A stretch of 64,000 bases of DNA from Choristoneura fumiferana (taxonomy: Eukaryota > Arthropoda > Insecta > Lepidoptera > Tortricidae), in NCBI RefSeq assembly GCF_025370935.1, contig NC_133472.1, positions 26,956,401-27,020,400 on the forward strand, in the 5' to 3' direction. Below the pieces are notes generated by a model. The model had not been told where the DNA came from. It was given only the letters and a program-made list of their open reading frames with translations, and searched no databases. This document shows, piece after piece, positions 1 through 10,935 of the stretch. Each line of letters begins with the position of its first letter. Positions within the stretch are counted from its first letter, which is position 1. The position numbers and the translations under genes are program-made.

Positions 1-219
1 AATCCTGCCGTGAAGCAGCAGTGCTTGCACTGTTGTGTTTCGGCGTGGAGAGTAAGACAGCCGGTGAAATAACTGGCACTGAGGTATTCCATCTTAGGCT
101 CTAGGTTGGCAACGCATCTGCAATACCCTGGTGTTGCAGTTGTCTATGGGCGGTGGTGATCTCTTACATCAGGAGACCCACTTGCTTGTTTGCCATCCAG
201 TCGAAAAAAAAAAAAAATT
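1..219 (+). mobile_element. Non-LTR 3'-end fragment with poly(A)
   Basis: The stretch ends in a run of A at 203-217 after GCCATCCAGTCG. A second copy on the opposite strand lies at 51405-51611, where it starts with a T run and ends in the same TGAAGCA/GGCAGGATT end sequence. Two copies with a terminal poly(A) indicate a retroposed unit. The left end runs off the window. No coding frame is visible, so I cannot say whether it is a SINE or the tail of a LINE. Confidence 0.6.
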
Positions 220-381
220 AGACGAACCCAGTAGTTTGAGAATCTAAAGTAACTACGAAGCTTGAGGTCCCGGATCAAAATAGTCGGGGCGGATAATTAT
301 TATGCTTGAAAAAAATAATATGAACGTTTCTTCCTGGAGTCTCGGTGCTTAATACGTTTTTAAGCATGCAAAAATATATAT
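220..381 (+). mobile_element. Degenerate tRNA-derived SINE
   Basis: ACTACGAAGCTTGAGGTCCC is followed by GGGGCGGATA and a GTTTCTTCCTGGAGTCTCGG segment. These match, in order, the well-preserved SINE at 9451-9716. The B box is destroyed here (GGATCAAAATAG in place of GGTTCGATTCC), so this copy is inactive. Confidence 0.5.
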
Positions 382-580
382 TATACTAGCTTTTACCCGC
401 GGCTTCGCACGCGTAAACTATTCGGTGTGGTAGCTGCAATTGAAATTTTTGGGATTTTACAAAATTCCCCTGGAAATTTCAAATATTTATATCGTGGTCT
501 TCATTGAGGTTGTCTTGTGAATAACTGTACAAATTCAAGACTCTAAACCCAGTGCTGAAGTTTCAAAATTTTTCCCTATC

Positions 581-824
581 CAAATTCAAATGCAAAATTC
601 AAATTCAATCATTTACTCAGTAAATAGGCGCAATGGGCACTTTTACACGTCATTTTTTATACTACCAGCGCTTTCGGAAAGACATCATTGCCAAGAAGAA
701 TGCGTCGCAAGAAACTTGGCAGAAAGTCATTTTTTCAAAATAAAATAATTACAAATAAAATACTTAAAAACTACAGTATACAATTAAAGAAAAAAAATAC
801 GAAATAATAATAATAATAATAATA
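581..824 (-). mobile_element. LINE 3' tail inserted in the interspersed element
   Basis: The stretch from AAATTCAAATGC to the (AAT)n run contains a block around GACATCATTGCCAAGAAG and another around CAAGAAACTTGGCAG. The reverse complement of the same blocks occurs at 50953-51216. It interrupts the host element between TTTTTCCCTATCC and ACAGGGATGTATG. The (GAATTT)n-like end is what a non-LTR 3' end would leave. Confidence 0.55.
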
Positions 825-860
825 CAGGGATGTATGGGGTCCCTTAGTTACAAAACTATA

Positions 861-1850
861 CCGTGGGAATATCGGGATAAAAAGTAGCGTACTTATGTGT
901 TATTCCAGACATACGGCAACCTACATCCAAATTTCATGCCTCTAAGCCTAGCGGTTGTTATTTTCGACATTTTATTCCTAGGTATCCCGTGGTAATATCG
1001 GGTCAAAAAGTCGTCTATGTGTTTTTCTAGACATCCAGCTTCCTACATACCAAATTTCATGACTCTAAGCTCAGCGGTTAATATTTCAAGATTTTATTCC
1101 TATCCCGTGGGAATATCGGGGTAAAAAATAGATTATGTGTTATTCCAAAGGTTCAGCTACCTACATACCAAATTTCATGGCTCTAAGCCCAGTGGTTGTT
1201 ATTTCGAGATTTTATCCCTAGGTATCCCGTGGGAATATCGGCTCAAAAAGTCGCTTATGTGTTATTCCAGACGTCTAGCTACCTACAAACCAAATTTCAT
1301 GACTCTAAGCCCAGCGGTTATTATTTCAGGATTTTATCCCTACCCCGGGGGAATATCGGGATAAAAAGTAGCCTATGTGTTATTCCAGAGGTCCAGCTAC
1401 CTACATACTCAATTTCATGGCTCTTAGCCCTGCGGTTGTTATTTCAAGATTTATCCCTAGGTATCCCGTGGGAATATCGGGTCAAAAAGTTACCTATCTG
1501 TTATTCCAGACGTCCAACTACCTACATACCAAATTTCATGACTCTAAGCCCAGCGGTTATTATTTCAAGATTTTATCCCTATCCCGGGGAATATCGGGAT
1601 AAAAAGTAGCCTATGTGTTATTCCAGAAGTCCAGCTACCTACATACTAAATTTCATGGCTCTTAGCCCTGCGGTTGTTATTTCAAGATTTTATCCCTAGA
1701 TATCCCGTGGGAATATCGGGTCAAAAAGTTACCTATCTGTTATTCCAGACGTCCAACTACCTACATACCAAATTTCATGACTCTAAGCCCAGAGGTTGTT
1801 ATTTCGAGATTTATCCCTATCCCGTGGGAACACCGGGATAAAAAGTATCC
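861..1850 (+). repeat. Minisatellite with alternating 121/118-bp units (dimeric higher-order repeat)
   Basis: The phrase CCGTGGGAATATCGGG (with variants) starts at 861, 987, 1105, 1227, 1345, 1466, 1584, 1705 and 1822. Spacings alternate about 121 and 118 bp. The base string that follows also alternates: GGATAAAAAGTAG in units 1, 3, 5, 7 and 9, and G(G/C)TCAAAAAGT in units 2, 4, 6 and 8. The true repeat is therefore a dimer of about 239 bp. A 137-codon open frame across it (1196-1609) is a side effect. Confidence 0.85.
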
Positions 1851-2142
1851 TATGTTTTAATCCAGGTTATAAACTAACTTTTCGCCAAATTTCATCCAAA
1901 TCCGTCCAGCCGTTTCAGCGTGAAAGAGTAACAAACATACTCACTCACTCACTCACTCACTCACAAACTTTCGCATTTATAATATTAGTAGGATTATATA
2001 TGTTATAGGTACATATGTTTGTATTTTGCGAATAAATACAATCTATGGCTCTTCAAGTGAATAGGCTATACTGAACTAGTGAGAGCTTTGGCCTCATGCA
2101 CTTAACATCAGGCGAGATAAGGGTCAATCACGGTTTCAGATT

Positions 2143-2788
2143 AAAAAAACCGGCCAAGAGCGTGCCGGACACGCCCAAAATAGGGTTCCGTAGCCATTAC
2201 GAAAAAATTAAGTAATATTTTCTAAGGATTCCGTATTTTATACGGAATCTTCCAAGTTTAGGTATATTTTATACCTTAGGCTGCTATTTAAGAGTAAAAC
2301 TACTAATAATTCTCAAGCAAACTTAGCCGTTATTGTTTTCCTTGAATGTTTGATATACTTAATACCATCCTGAATTTTTTCAAATTTTCCACCCACCGTT
2401 TTAGATTTTAGAGGGGGGGGGACCTTCGATTTTAATGAAAATTTGCACTTTAAAGTTGAATATTTCGCAAAAAGATCAATGAATCGAAAAATCGTTTTAA
2501 GCAAATCCCTAATGGTTTTAAAATACCTATCCAACGATACCCCACACTATGGGGTTAGATGAGAAAAAAATCACCTCCACTTTACGTCTATTGACAGGTA
2601 CCCTACAAAATATTTTTTTATTTTTTTATTATATCATTTTATTGGCATAGTTTACATACATATCGGTGCAAAATTACAGCTTTCTTGCATTGATAGGCCC
2701 TGAGCAAAGCCGCGGATGGACGGACAGACAGACATAGCGAAACTATAAGGGTTCCGTTTTTGCCATTTTGGCTCCGGAACCCTAAAAA
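2143..2788 (+). mobile_element. CCGGCCAAG...GGAACCCTA element, copy 1
   Basis: It begins AAACCGGCCAAGAGCGTG and ends GGCTCCGGAACCCTAAAAA, with a GACAGACAGACA run about 60 bp before the end. Copies at 3720-4367 and 8372-9080 align along the whole length. Longer reverse-strand relatives lie at 10936-12448 and 37132-37660. It is non-coding and non-autonomous. Why this family carries a (GACA)n run is not evident from the sequence. Confidence 0.75.
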
Positions 2789-3719
2789 CTGACATATCCT
2801 GCCGGCCCACTAAATGGAATCGTTTCATGCTTTATTGTCACAGATATTGGTGCTGGCCACTGCACACCGCTACAATATTTGTGGTATAAATACTCAGAAA
2901 TAATACTCCTCATTCACATTTAATACATGGGGATTTCCTACTTTGAGCAACGTTTGTCATTCTATGACAGAGTGAGCACGAAGCCCGAGCGGACCGTCTC
3001 TGTTTCAGTGTGGGTATGGGTAATAATGCTTTTGTACTCGTCTGTCTATCCTACGAATGTCCGGATGAAATTTTGACAGGAAGTTCGATAGTTATCATAC
3101 CTTGACTATTAATACTACGTAAGTGCCCGTGTATCTATTTTCATAATATGTTTGTGTCTTACGGTAGTTTTAATTCAAAGGGGACATTTATTATGAAACA
3201 GTAGGTATACTGCGGAGCTGTGGTTCAAACACGTAATCGTATATAGGTAGAGTCATTCACGATGACGCGTGCCGTGGTTCTCTTATTACAATGTCATTAA
3301 TGTCTAATTTTGACGAAATCACGCGTCTTCGTGGATGGCAGTAGGTATACCAGTGTAGAATTTTTTTAAAGTTAATTTTACTCTTATTTTTCAGCAGAAA
3401 AGTTGCATTCTGATGGTTACGCGCAGTTTCTTCGACCTTACCTTATAGGCTTAATGACTTTTAAAATAAATATGAGGAGTCTACCGTAATGTCACTGGTG
3501 AAGTTCCTTTAGGGCAAAGTTCACGGGAAGCGGAAGTATTGTGTAGGCCACTTTATGATTCAGTATCAGTGCATACGGTACTACACTCCTTGAGTCATCA
3601 TTGTATGGAGTAAAACGTGGACTAAAGGAGAAAATAAATACAAAACAATTATTTTCTACAAAGCCAACAACAAAATAATTTCAAAAATTGAATTAAAAAT
3701 CGATTCATAAAATAAAATA
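2789..3719. other. No gene recognised
   Basis: This unique-looking AT-rich spacer lies between two direct copies of the CCGGCC element. I see no credible coding exon, RNA gene or strong inverted repeat. Confidence 0.5.
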
Positions 3720-4367
3720 AAAAACCGGCCAAGAGCGTGTCGGACACGCCCAAAATAGGGTTCCGTAGCCATTACGAAAAAATTAAGTAATATTTTTCTA
3801 AGGATTTCGTATTTTATACGGAATCTTCCAAGTTTAGGTATATTTTATACCTTAGGCTGCTATTTACTTATAAACTACTAATAATTCTCAAGCAAACTTA
3901 GCCGTTATAGTTTTCCTTGAAAGTTTGATATACTTACTACCATCCTGATTTTTTTTAAAAATTTCCACCCACCGGTTTAGATTTTAGAGGGGGGGGGGAC
4001 GCTCGATTTTAATGAAAATTTGCACTTTAAAGTTGAATATTTCGCAAACATATCACTGAATCGAAAAATCGTTTTAGCAACCCCCTAATGGTTTAATGGC
4101 TATCCAACGATACCCCCCACTAAAGAGTTGGATGAGAAAAAAAAATCACCCCCACTTTACGTCTATGGGAGATACAATATATATTTTTTTAATTTTTAAT
4201 TGTACCATTTTGTCGGCATAGTTTACTTATATATCCGTGCAAAATTACAGCTTTCTAGCATTGATAGTCCCTGAGCAAAGCCGCGGACGGACAAACAGAC
4301 AAACAGATAGACATGGCGAAACTATAATGGTTCCGTTTTTACCATTTTGGCTCCGGAACCCTAAAAA
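3720..4367 (+). mobile_element. CCGGCCAAG...GGAACCCTA element, copy 2
   Basis: It is in the same orientation as copy 1 and collinear with it from AAAACCGGCCAAGAGCGTG to GGCTCCGGAACCCTAAAAA. It differs by scattered substitutions and small indels, so the two are separate insertions or an old duplication, not an assembly duplicate. Confidence 0.75.
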
Positions 4368-5036
4368 GGACTGGCGGCTATCTCTCTCAACGCATTGCCA
4401 TCACTATGCAACAAGACAATGATGGTATCCCTTTAGTTTAGGCACTATGCCACGGTCAACGGGTTTCTGTCTAGGGTTCGTACTCGACGGCAGCCAACTC
4501 GCTAAATTATCCGTCTGTCTGTCTGTCTATTTGTTACAGGTGAATGTACAATATCTATTACCGATGTAACAAAAAAATATAAAAGTTAAATACCAATAAT
4601 CAATGGCCTGACACTGCGTACATTTAGCTTAAAGCATGGCTCTGCTAACACTAGATTTATTTTACTAAGAAACAGCCGTTTCAGCTTATATTTTGACATA
4701 CCAAAAGTTTGTACGCAAATCCAATAGATCCATTTGATTTAGTCTTAAATTATTAGTTTAAATTAGTTAAAAGTAATAAAGTGGATGAAAATGCTTAGGA
4801 ATAGGAAATATGTACAAACGTATGAGTCACCATACATATTCAACATTAGACAGGAGGGTAATTTCATCGAAAACATTTCATTATTAAAATACACCAATTA
4901 GAATTCAATTGTGGTTAGTATTAATTTAATATATTAGTTGAATTGATTGAGGAAAACCATTAGGCTATCCTCAGTACTAAGAATAAGATGAATATAATAA
5001 ATATACCGCGAGACAAAACGAGGCGCTGTGTGTGGT
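4368..5036. other. No gene recognised
   Basis: AT-rich spacer with a short (GTCT)n run near 4505-4525. No credible exon was found on either strand. Confidence 0.45.
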
Positions 5037-5312
5037 TAAAAAGCCATGTATTTATTTTCCCGGCTTTGTCTGTATATAAGGTCGTCGAGCTAATTAATCA
5101 TATATTTAACCTAACCAACTTAGAAAAAGTTGACTCTGTCAGTTCCAAGTTCAATATCCCAAAAACGGCTTAACCGATTTTCATCAAACATAGCTGAAAA
5201 CTACCACAATTAAATTCGCTTTTAGTTAAAAAAAGCGCATTGAAATCATTTCATCCATTTGTGAGGTATTGGAATCAAACATTTAACATACCTCTTTTTG
5301 CGTCAAGGACTA
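5037..5312 (+). mobile_element. CCCGGCTTTGTC...GCGTC element, diverged copy
   Basis: It contains CCCGGCTTTGTCTG, AACGGCTTAACCGATTTTCA and a final TTTTTGCGTCAAGG. The same series in the same order is seen in the next element at 5337-5685. It lacks the (ACAG)n run of its neighbour. Confidence 0.5.
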
Positions 5313-5336
5313 ATAACCTAGCCAATAAAAAGTTGT

Positions 5337-5685
5337 AAAACCCCCGACTTTGTCACTTCAAAGTTCAATATCTCAAAAAAGGCTAAACTGATTTTGATGA
5401 AACGTCTAAGAACCATCGCTAGAAAATCTTATTTCAATTAAACAAAAAAAATCGCATCAGTCTTTAAAAGCATCTTTGGTACCATGTCCATTTTTAGATT
5501 TAAGATTGTACATAATATACCTAGTCGAATGAATATTAAATGTTATTTCTAATCACAGCAAAACCGCATTCAAATCTGTCCACTCGTTTAAGAGCTACAA
5601 TGCCAGAGACGGACACACAGACAGACAGACACACATAGCGGTCAAAATTATAACAGCCCTTTTTTGCATCGGGGCTAAAAAAAAT
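5337..5685 (+). mobile_element. CCCCCGACTTTGTC...GCATCGGGGC element
   Basis: It starts AAAACCCCCGACTTTGTC and ends TTTTTGCATCGGGGCTAAAAA, with an ACACAGACAGACAGACAC run at 5615-5633. It is adjacent to a diverged copy in the same orientation. The open frames over it (for example the minus-strand frame 5536-5853) have no protein-like composition. Confidence 0.55.
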
Positions 5686-6504
5686 ATTTGCAGCCTTTTT
5701 ACTTCGAAACTGATTGCGTTTAAATTTTAAATTGACAAGGAAAGGTTTCTTGTTATTATTAAGTAAATCAAATATACCTACCTTATCAATGACTAAGTTC
5801 AAATATATTTGTGGCGTATTTGCGACGCCAAAATGTAATGTTGACTTAAGCATTCAAATAAAGGATAGTTTGTTATTCATTAGGGGAAATAGAGAATATT
5901 ACGCACCTCCTAAGCAATCTATCTACTAGGTGTTAATGACTGAAAACCAAGTTGTTTATCAGAATCGAAAGTAGGTAAATACTTTTTTTAGTTTTTTAAA
6001 TCGTATTTTAGTGTGCCCAGTCGAAAAGTTACGAATGCAGCATACGATGGTATTTGGTATAGCGAAGTTGCATACTATTTAGATAGTAGAATGCTGGCCG
6101 TTTTTCAGCCAGTTATTTTTTTTAAAAACGACTTAACGCAACTGACAAGTAAAAATTTCGATTGTAGAGTTAGAAATCAAACAATTACTGACTTAGAATA
6201 ATATACGAATATTTGATATACCTAATATATACAATTTCAAATAGGTATATACCTATTTGAAAATAAATGCAATTAATTAACTTTAAATAAAAAATACTAT
6301 TGTGGTGTCGGAGGTTCTTAGTACGTATATTTATTAACACTTGTATTTTTTTGCATCTTGGATTATTGAGAAACGTACGACGGTTAAATTTTTAATGTAT
6401 AAAAACAACAGAACCAGCCTCTCAACAGAATATTTGCACGCCTGCATGCAGGCTGAATACACTGAAATAAAAATATACAATGTAAGACCTTCCTGTACTG
6501 TATT
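5686..6504. other. No gene recognised
   Basis: Very AT-rich. Two overlapping antiparallel open frames near 6334-6567 mirror each other and have no recognisable features. Nothing else is supportable. Confidence 0.45.
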
Positions 6505-6547
6505 CTGGCAAATAAATACTTTTGACTTTTTGACTTTTGACTTTTGA
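6505..6547 (+). repeat. LINE-type 3' tail, (TTTTGAC)n
   Basis: GGCAAATAAATACTTTTGAC is followed by three further short TTTTGAC-type repeats. A polyadenylation-like AATAAA just before a short tandem terminus is typical of a 5'-truncated non-LTR copy. The upstream body is not recognisable. Confidence 0.4.
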
Positions 6548-7308
6548 AAAAAATTGTCATCAAACAACGTCTATGTTCGTAAAATCACCCAAAAAACACC
6601 TGCATAAAACAAGAAAAAATCTAAAACTAAAAAAAATTAAAACAATCAATAAACAATCAATCAATCCAATTAAACAGTACATCAACGTAAGAAAATCCCT
6701 TTAAAAAAACTTTGTTTTCTCCAATATGCTTGGAAATGTCCGCCTAACTGTCGCAAACAAAGTACACGTTTTAAATATAGTTCTTCCTTATAGACTGACA
6801 CAAATAAAATAATAAATAAAAAACAATTCCCCAACCATACAGTTTTTTACTTTTTAAATTCACAATTTGACTACGGTAATTTAAGAAGAAACGGCGTCTT
6901 TAAAAACGGCTCGAACAGTGGCACTGTTTTTTTAATATTTCGAGTTCAAGCACAATGAAACCGAAAAACTGGTAACAAAAGAAAATGGCTAAAGGTAGCA
7001 CTTTAAACCGTAATTTATTGATACAAAAAAATATAAAAAAATATTAATATTAATTCGTGATACAAAGCTACACTTGCATTTAACTTAAGGTATATTTTTA
7101 TTGATAATTATATATTTTTTAATTACATTATTATTTCTAATGAAGTGGCATTATGAATCGTGTCGTGTACTTTAAAAATAAATAAAAAACAAGTATCGCG
7201 GGAAAGTATAAGGGCAAACAAATGAAAACTGTGCATTATTGGAGAAAAGCACTATCCATGCCCCAGCTACGCTGCGTCCGTCAAACTCTACTCATCCACG
7301 AATTGCTT
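6548..7308. other. No gene recognised
   Basis: AT-rich spacer with homopolymer runs. No coding exon is supported. Confidence 0.45.
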
Positions 7309-7338
7309 TTTCCCGGCCTCGGCAGTAATGTACTATTA
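7309..7338 (+). repeat. Short dispersed repeat end
   Basis: TTCCCGGCCTCGGCAGTAAT is followed by GTACTATTA. The same 30-bp stretch recurs at 62430-62460 with one substitution. It is probably the terminus of an interspersed element whose body has diverged. Confidence 0.45.
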
Positions 7339-7349
7339 CGAAAACTCAC

Positions 7350-7440
7350 CGTATCTAAATGTAAACAGCAAGACGCGCCTAAGATGCGCCGGAGAGTAGA
7401 CGAGGGCGTGGTCGTAAGACTGTGGCTGTATGACAGACTG
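7350..7440 (-). other. Possible internal coding exon (weak)
   Basis: On the minus strand a GC-richer block runs from an acceptor-like CTGTGCCTCCAG to a strong donor, ATACG|GTGAGT, at 7350. In one frame it is open and reads SVIQPQSYDHALVYSPAHLR followed by RVLLFTFRYG. It abuts a repeat end (7309-7338). I do not recognise the protein, and no partner exon was found. Chance is a real alternative. Confidence 0.2.
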
Positions 7441-7587
7441 GAGGCACAGCGTTAACTATATGTACAGGCTGTATGTGATTATTTGTACTAAAATAATAAT
7501 GCTACAGGATGCTCTTGTAATTCATATTAGGTATTATCCTATTATTAGGGAAGAAAACAGATAGGTTCAGACACAACTTATATTAAC

Positions 7588-7998
7588 NNNNNNNNNNNNN
7601 NNNNNNNNNNNNNNNNNNNNNNNNNNNNNNNNNNNNNNNNNNNNNNNNNNNNNNNNNNNNNNNNNNNNNNNNNNNNNNNNNNNNNNNNNNNNNNNNNNNN
7701 NNNNNNNNNNNNNNNNNNNNNNNNNNNNNNNNNNNNNNNNNNNNNNNNNNNNNNNNNNNNNNNNNNNNNNNNNNNNNNNNNNNNNNNNNNNNNNNNNNNN
7801 NNNNNNNNNNNNNNNNNNNNNNNNNNNNNNNNNNNNNNNNNNNNNNNNNNNNNNNNNNNNNNNNNNNNNNNNNNNNNNNNNNNNNNNNNNNNNNNNNNNN
7901 NNNNNNNNNNNNNNNNNNNNNNNNNNNNNNNNNNNNNNNNNNNNNNNNNNNNNNNNNNNNNNNNNNNNNNNNNNNNNNNNNNNNNNNNNNNNNNNNNN
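7588..7998. other. Assembly gap (411 N)
   Basis: Uninterrupted run of N. Any open frame called across it is an artefact. Confidence 0.99.
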
Positions 7999-8371
7999 AT
8001 TTATTCTTGGCCAAAGATCATTCTGATCAAATATCTGCGAATTAAGTGTGCGTCAAAATATTCAAAATACTTACCATGGAATGCAGACAAAAAGACGCAC
8101 GGACAGAAAATCTAAAAACAGTTGAAACGTGTTCTGTTATCCATTCTAAGGATATGTAAGTACCTAATTAAACATTTTTAAGGCGCTATTGAAAACAAAT
8201 CAAACACTAAAGAGCGTGGCCTGGATGTGGAAGAAGGCATTGATCGCCGCAAGCCTGCGACTGCACAAAGTTATAAACACTGCGACCACACGGTCGGAAA
8301 TGCGCTGCGCGTTCTATTGAGCCCGCGTCTTGAAGTATTGACATAAGCACCAAAACGCGTTTAATTAATTT

Positions 8372-9080
8372 AAAAAAAAACGGCCCAGAGCGTGTCGGAC
8401 GCGCCCAAGATTCCGTAGACATTACGAAAAAATTAAGTAATATTACAATACAATACAATACAAATATTCTTTATTGATCACTAAAAGCAGTACAGAGACA
8501 TTACAAAAATAGAAAAATATAATATAGAATATTTTTTTAAGGATCTCGTATTGTGTACGGAATCTTTCAAGTTTAGGTATATTTTATACCCTTAGGCTGC
8601 TATTTACTTTTAAACTACTAATAATTCTCAATCAATCTTAGTCGTTATAAATTTCCTTGTAAATTTGATATACTTACTACCATCTTGAATTTTTTAATAG
8701 TTTCCCACCCTACAGTTTAGATTTTAGAGGGGGCGGGGGGCGCTCGATTTAATGAAAATGTGCATTTTAAAGTTGACTATTTTGCAAACCCAACGATACC
8801 CCACACTAATAGAGTTAGTCGAGAAAAAATAAATCACCCCTACTTTATGTCTATGGCAGGTACCCTTTTTTTTTATTTGACCTCTTTGTCGGCGTGACTG
8901 ATACGTATTCATGCCCAATTAGAGCTTTCTAGTACTAACGGTCTCTGAGCTCAGCCGCGGACAGACAGACAGACAGTCAGACAGACGGATAGACAGGCAG
9001 ACAGACGGACAGACATGGCGAAACTATAAGGGTTCCTAGTTGACTACGGAACCCTAACTAGTTACTGCGGAACCCTAAAA
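8372..9080 (+). mobile_element. CCGGCCAAG...GGAACCCTA element, copy 3, interrupted
   Basis: It is collinear with copies 1 and 2 from CGGCCCAGAGCGTGTCGGAC to a terminal GGAACCCTAAAAA. It has a long (GACA)n run at 8959-9015. It is split at 8444-8530 by a LINE tail. The end is slightly duplicated: GGAACCCTAACTAG and then GGAACCCTAAAAA. Confidence 0.7.
8444..8530 (-). mobile_element. LINE 3' tail, (ACAAT)n end, nested
   Basis: ACAATACAATACAATACAAA begins the insert, followed by TATTCTTTATTGATCAC. This is the reverse complement of an AATAAAG...(TTGTA)n tail such as those at 31436-31486 and 31655-31706. It splits the sequence AATTAAGTAATATT|TTTTAAGGAT that is contiguous in the sister copies. AATATT occurs on both sides, a possible target duplication. 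Confidence 0.6.
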
Positions 9081-9104
9081 ATGATCATATTTAGAAAAAT
9101 AAAG

Positions 9105-10140
9105 TTACAACAAAAAATTTAACCGACTAGGTACAAAAAACCATGAACATAATTATCTACCAGTCTGAAGTCGGTCGGTGCTTCAGCACGAGCCAGCAGG
9201 AGTGGACCTATAGTCATCTACCTCGGCTACGCTTACGGGCTTCAATCACTCCTGCTGGCTCGTGCTGAGGCACCGACCGACTTCAGACTGGTAGAAAATT
9301 ATTTTTATGGTTTTTGTAGTCGGTTAAATTTTTTGTTATAATTTTTTTTTCATGCTTTTTAGTGTAAATAATCTAAGATACAATAGTTTAATATCAACTG
9401 CTCGTCACCTTTTACGAAAGATTGCTTTTTCTGATCCAGAGTCGTTCATTCAAACGACCGGATGGCCAAGTGGTTAGAGAACCTGACTACGAAGCTTGAG
9501 GTCCCGGGTTCGATTCCCGGCCGGGGCAGATATTTGTATGAATAATACGAATGTTTGTTCTCGGTTCTTGGGTGTTTAAGATGTATTTAAGTATGTATTT
9601 ATGTTTATAAGTATGTTTATCCCTTGCCTAGTATCCATAGTACAAGCTTTGCTTAGTTTGGGACTAGGTCAATTGGTGTCAAGTGTCCCATTATATTTAT
9701 TTATTTATTTATTTTATTATTGAGGAGTCCTGGTACTTCACCACCCGTTTTACCGTATGCATTACGAGGAGCATACATTGCTTAGCAACTGTGTCAGAGT
9801 AATTAAAATTTAACCCGTGAAATACTTGTTATCGAGTAGTAACACCGATGGTCAACTGTGGTCTTCATCATCAGTTCCACTTCACCAAATATGGTATATC
9901 CAAATATATCCAATTTACTATAGGTGTCCCTACAACATTTGAAGAGTTCCGTTGATTTCCTTAAAATCCAATCATTAGATCCCGATTACGTACTTATGGG
10001 ACCTAATTGAAGACATGCCTTGACGAAAGCAAAAAAATATTTTCAAATCGGTTCATAAATGACGAAGTTCTGAGGTAACAAACATAAAAAAAATACAACC
10101 GAATTGATAACATCCTCCTTTTTTGAAGCCGGTTAAAAAA
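9105..10140 (+). mobile_element. AACCGACT inverted-repeat element, copy 1
   Basis: A palindromic part (arms 9114-9210 and 9247-9345, sharing CAGCACGAGCCAGCAGGAGT and its complement) is followed by a non-palindromic part that ends TTGAAGCCGGTTAAAAAA. The whole unit recurs in inverted orientation at 46400-47181. A SINE sits inside at 9451-9716. No protein-coding frame is visible. The hairpin could fold strongly in RNA or single-stranded DNA. Confidence 0.7.
9451..9716 (+). mobile_element. tRNA-derived SINE with intact pol III boxes
   Basis: An A box, TGGCCAAGTGG, and a B box, GGTTCGATTCC, are spaced as in a tRNA. A body segment (GTTCTCGGTTCTTGGGTGTT) follows, and the copy ends in a (TTTA)n run. 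The sister copy of the host element at 46400-47181 lacks it, reading straight from the equivalent of GTTCATT to ATTGAGGAGTCC, so this is a clean insertion. Confidence 0.8.
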
Positions 10141-10935
10141 GCTTTTGCAAAGCTTGTTCGGAAAACATATTAAATGAAACAAACAACAAAACCAGATTTT
10201 TAACTGTTGTATTTAGATACTTGATCAATAATTTAAATTGCTACAAAACCCATTGGTCGGATAAATGTCCTGAATCCGACGAGAGCTTAAGCGGATAAAC
10301 TTCAACTTTTTTAGTTAAATATACCAACATAAAACAGTTAACTTAAATTCCCATACACTCTGTGGTCCCATCGGTAAAGAAAAGAACAACTTCAAAGAAT
10401 CAAATAAATTGTAAAGCTAAAAACATAACCCTCCTTCGGGCAGTCGGGTAAAAATAGAATCAAACTTCGACAATTTATGGATATTTGTAACAGTGATTAC
10501 ACAGAATTTAATATTTTCCGTCATTGTAAACATTGACCTTCGCACGCCTTTTGTCCGTCCGACCCTCGCCTGATTCCATTTTGTTTGAAATAAGGCTGGC
10601 TCCTCAAACCTCTCGAGGATCCCTAACGAGTGCTCGCAGGTACCAGTGAGGGCCATTGTAGAAAACTTGGTGTCGCCTTCACTTATCTATTCAAGAAAGC
10701 GTGCATGGCATTCTTTTGTAGGCTAAATTTGAATATCGCAAGACGTTGCAGCAGCTCTAACTCATCATCACATCTGAACGCTTGCAACAAAAATGGCCCG
10801 CAGAGTTTGTAGTTAACATTATCCAAAGCCGAAAACCTTGCGATTTTTCAATTTTCAAAAATTAAGGTTTGTGACACCTTTCGTGTTTTTACCGATTTTT
10901 AATCGACATGAAAAAAAGGAGGAGGTTTGAATTCG
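10141..10935. other. Decayed repeats, no gene
   Basis: At 10425-10455 it carries CCTCCTTCGGGCAGTCGGGT, which recurs in reverse complement at 22504-22540. At 10893-10935 it carries an AATCGACATGAAAAAAAGGA-type element end. The middle (10557-10800) is richer in GC, but both strands are broken by stops. I do not recognise a product. Confidence 0.4.

Larger units (their letters stand above)
385..1994 (+). mobile_element. Lepidopteran interspersed element expanded by an internal minisatellite
   Basis: The head reads ACTAGCTTTTACCCGCGGC (from 385). The tail is a CCGTCCAGCCGTTTCAGCG segment, a (CACT)n run and TATAATATTAGTAGGAT ending at 1994. These are the ends shared by the other copies in this window, which are mostly 200-250 bp long. 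This copy is 1.6 kb because it holds a tandem array (861-1850) and a LINE tail inserted at 581-824. It has no long frame of its own; open frames inside it are by-products of the array. The family name is not asserted. Confidence 0.75.

Noticed and set aside
1196..1609. 137-codon open frame
   Set aside because: It lies wholly within the 121/118-bp minisatellite and simply translates the repeat; no start context or protein-like feature.
2143..4367. Recent tandem duplication of the CCGGCC element
   Set aside because: The two copies differ by many substitutions and indels and the spacer is unrelated, so independent insertions are as likely.
7583..8014. 143-codon minus-strand frame
   Set aside because: It consists of the N gap; not sequence.
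9451..9530. Apparent tRNA gene
   Set aside because: A and B boxes are good, but the sequence continues into a SINE body with a (TTTA)n tail and cannot form a proper acceptor stem; treated as a SINE.
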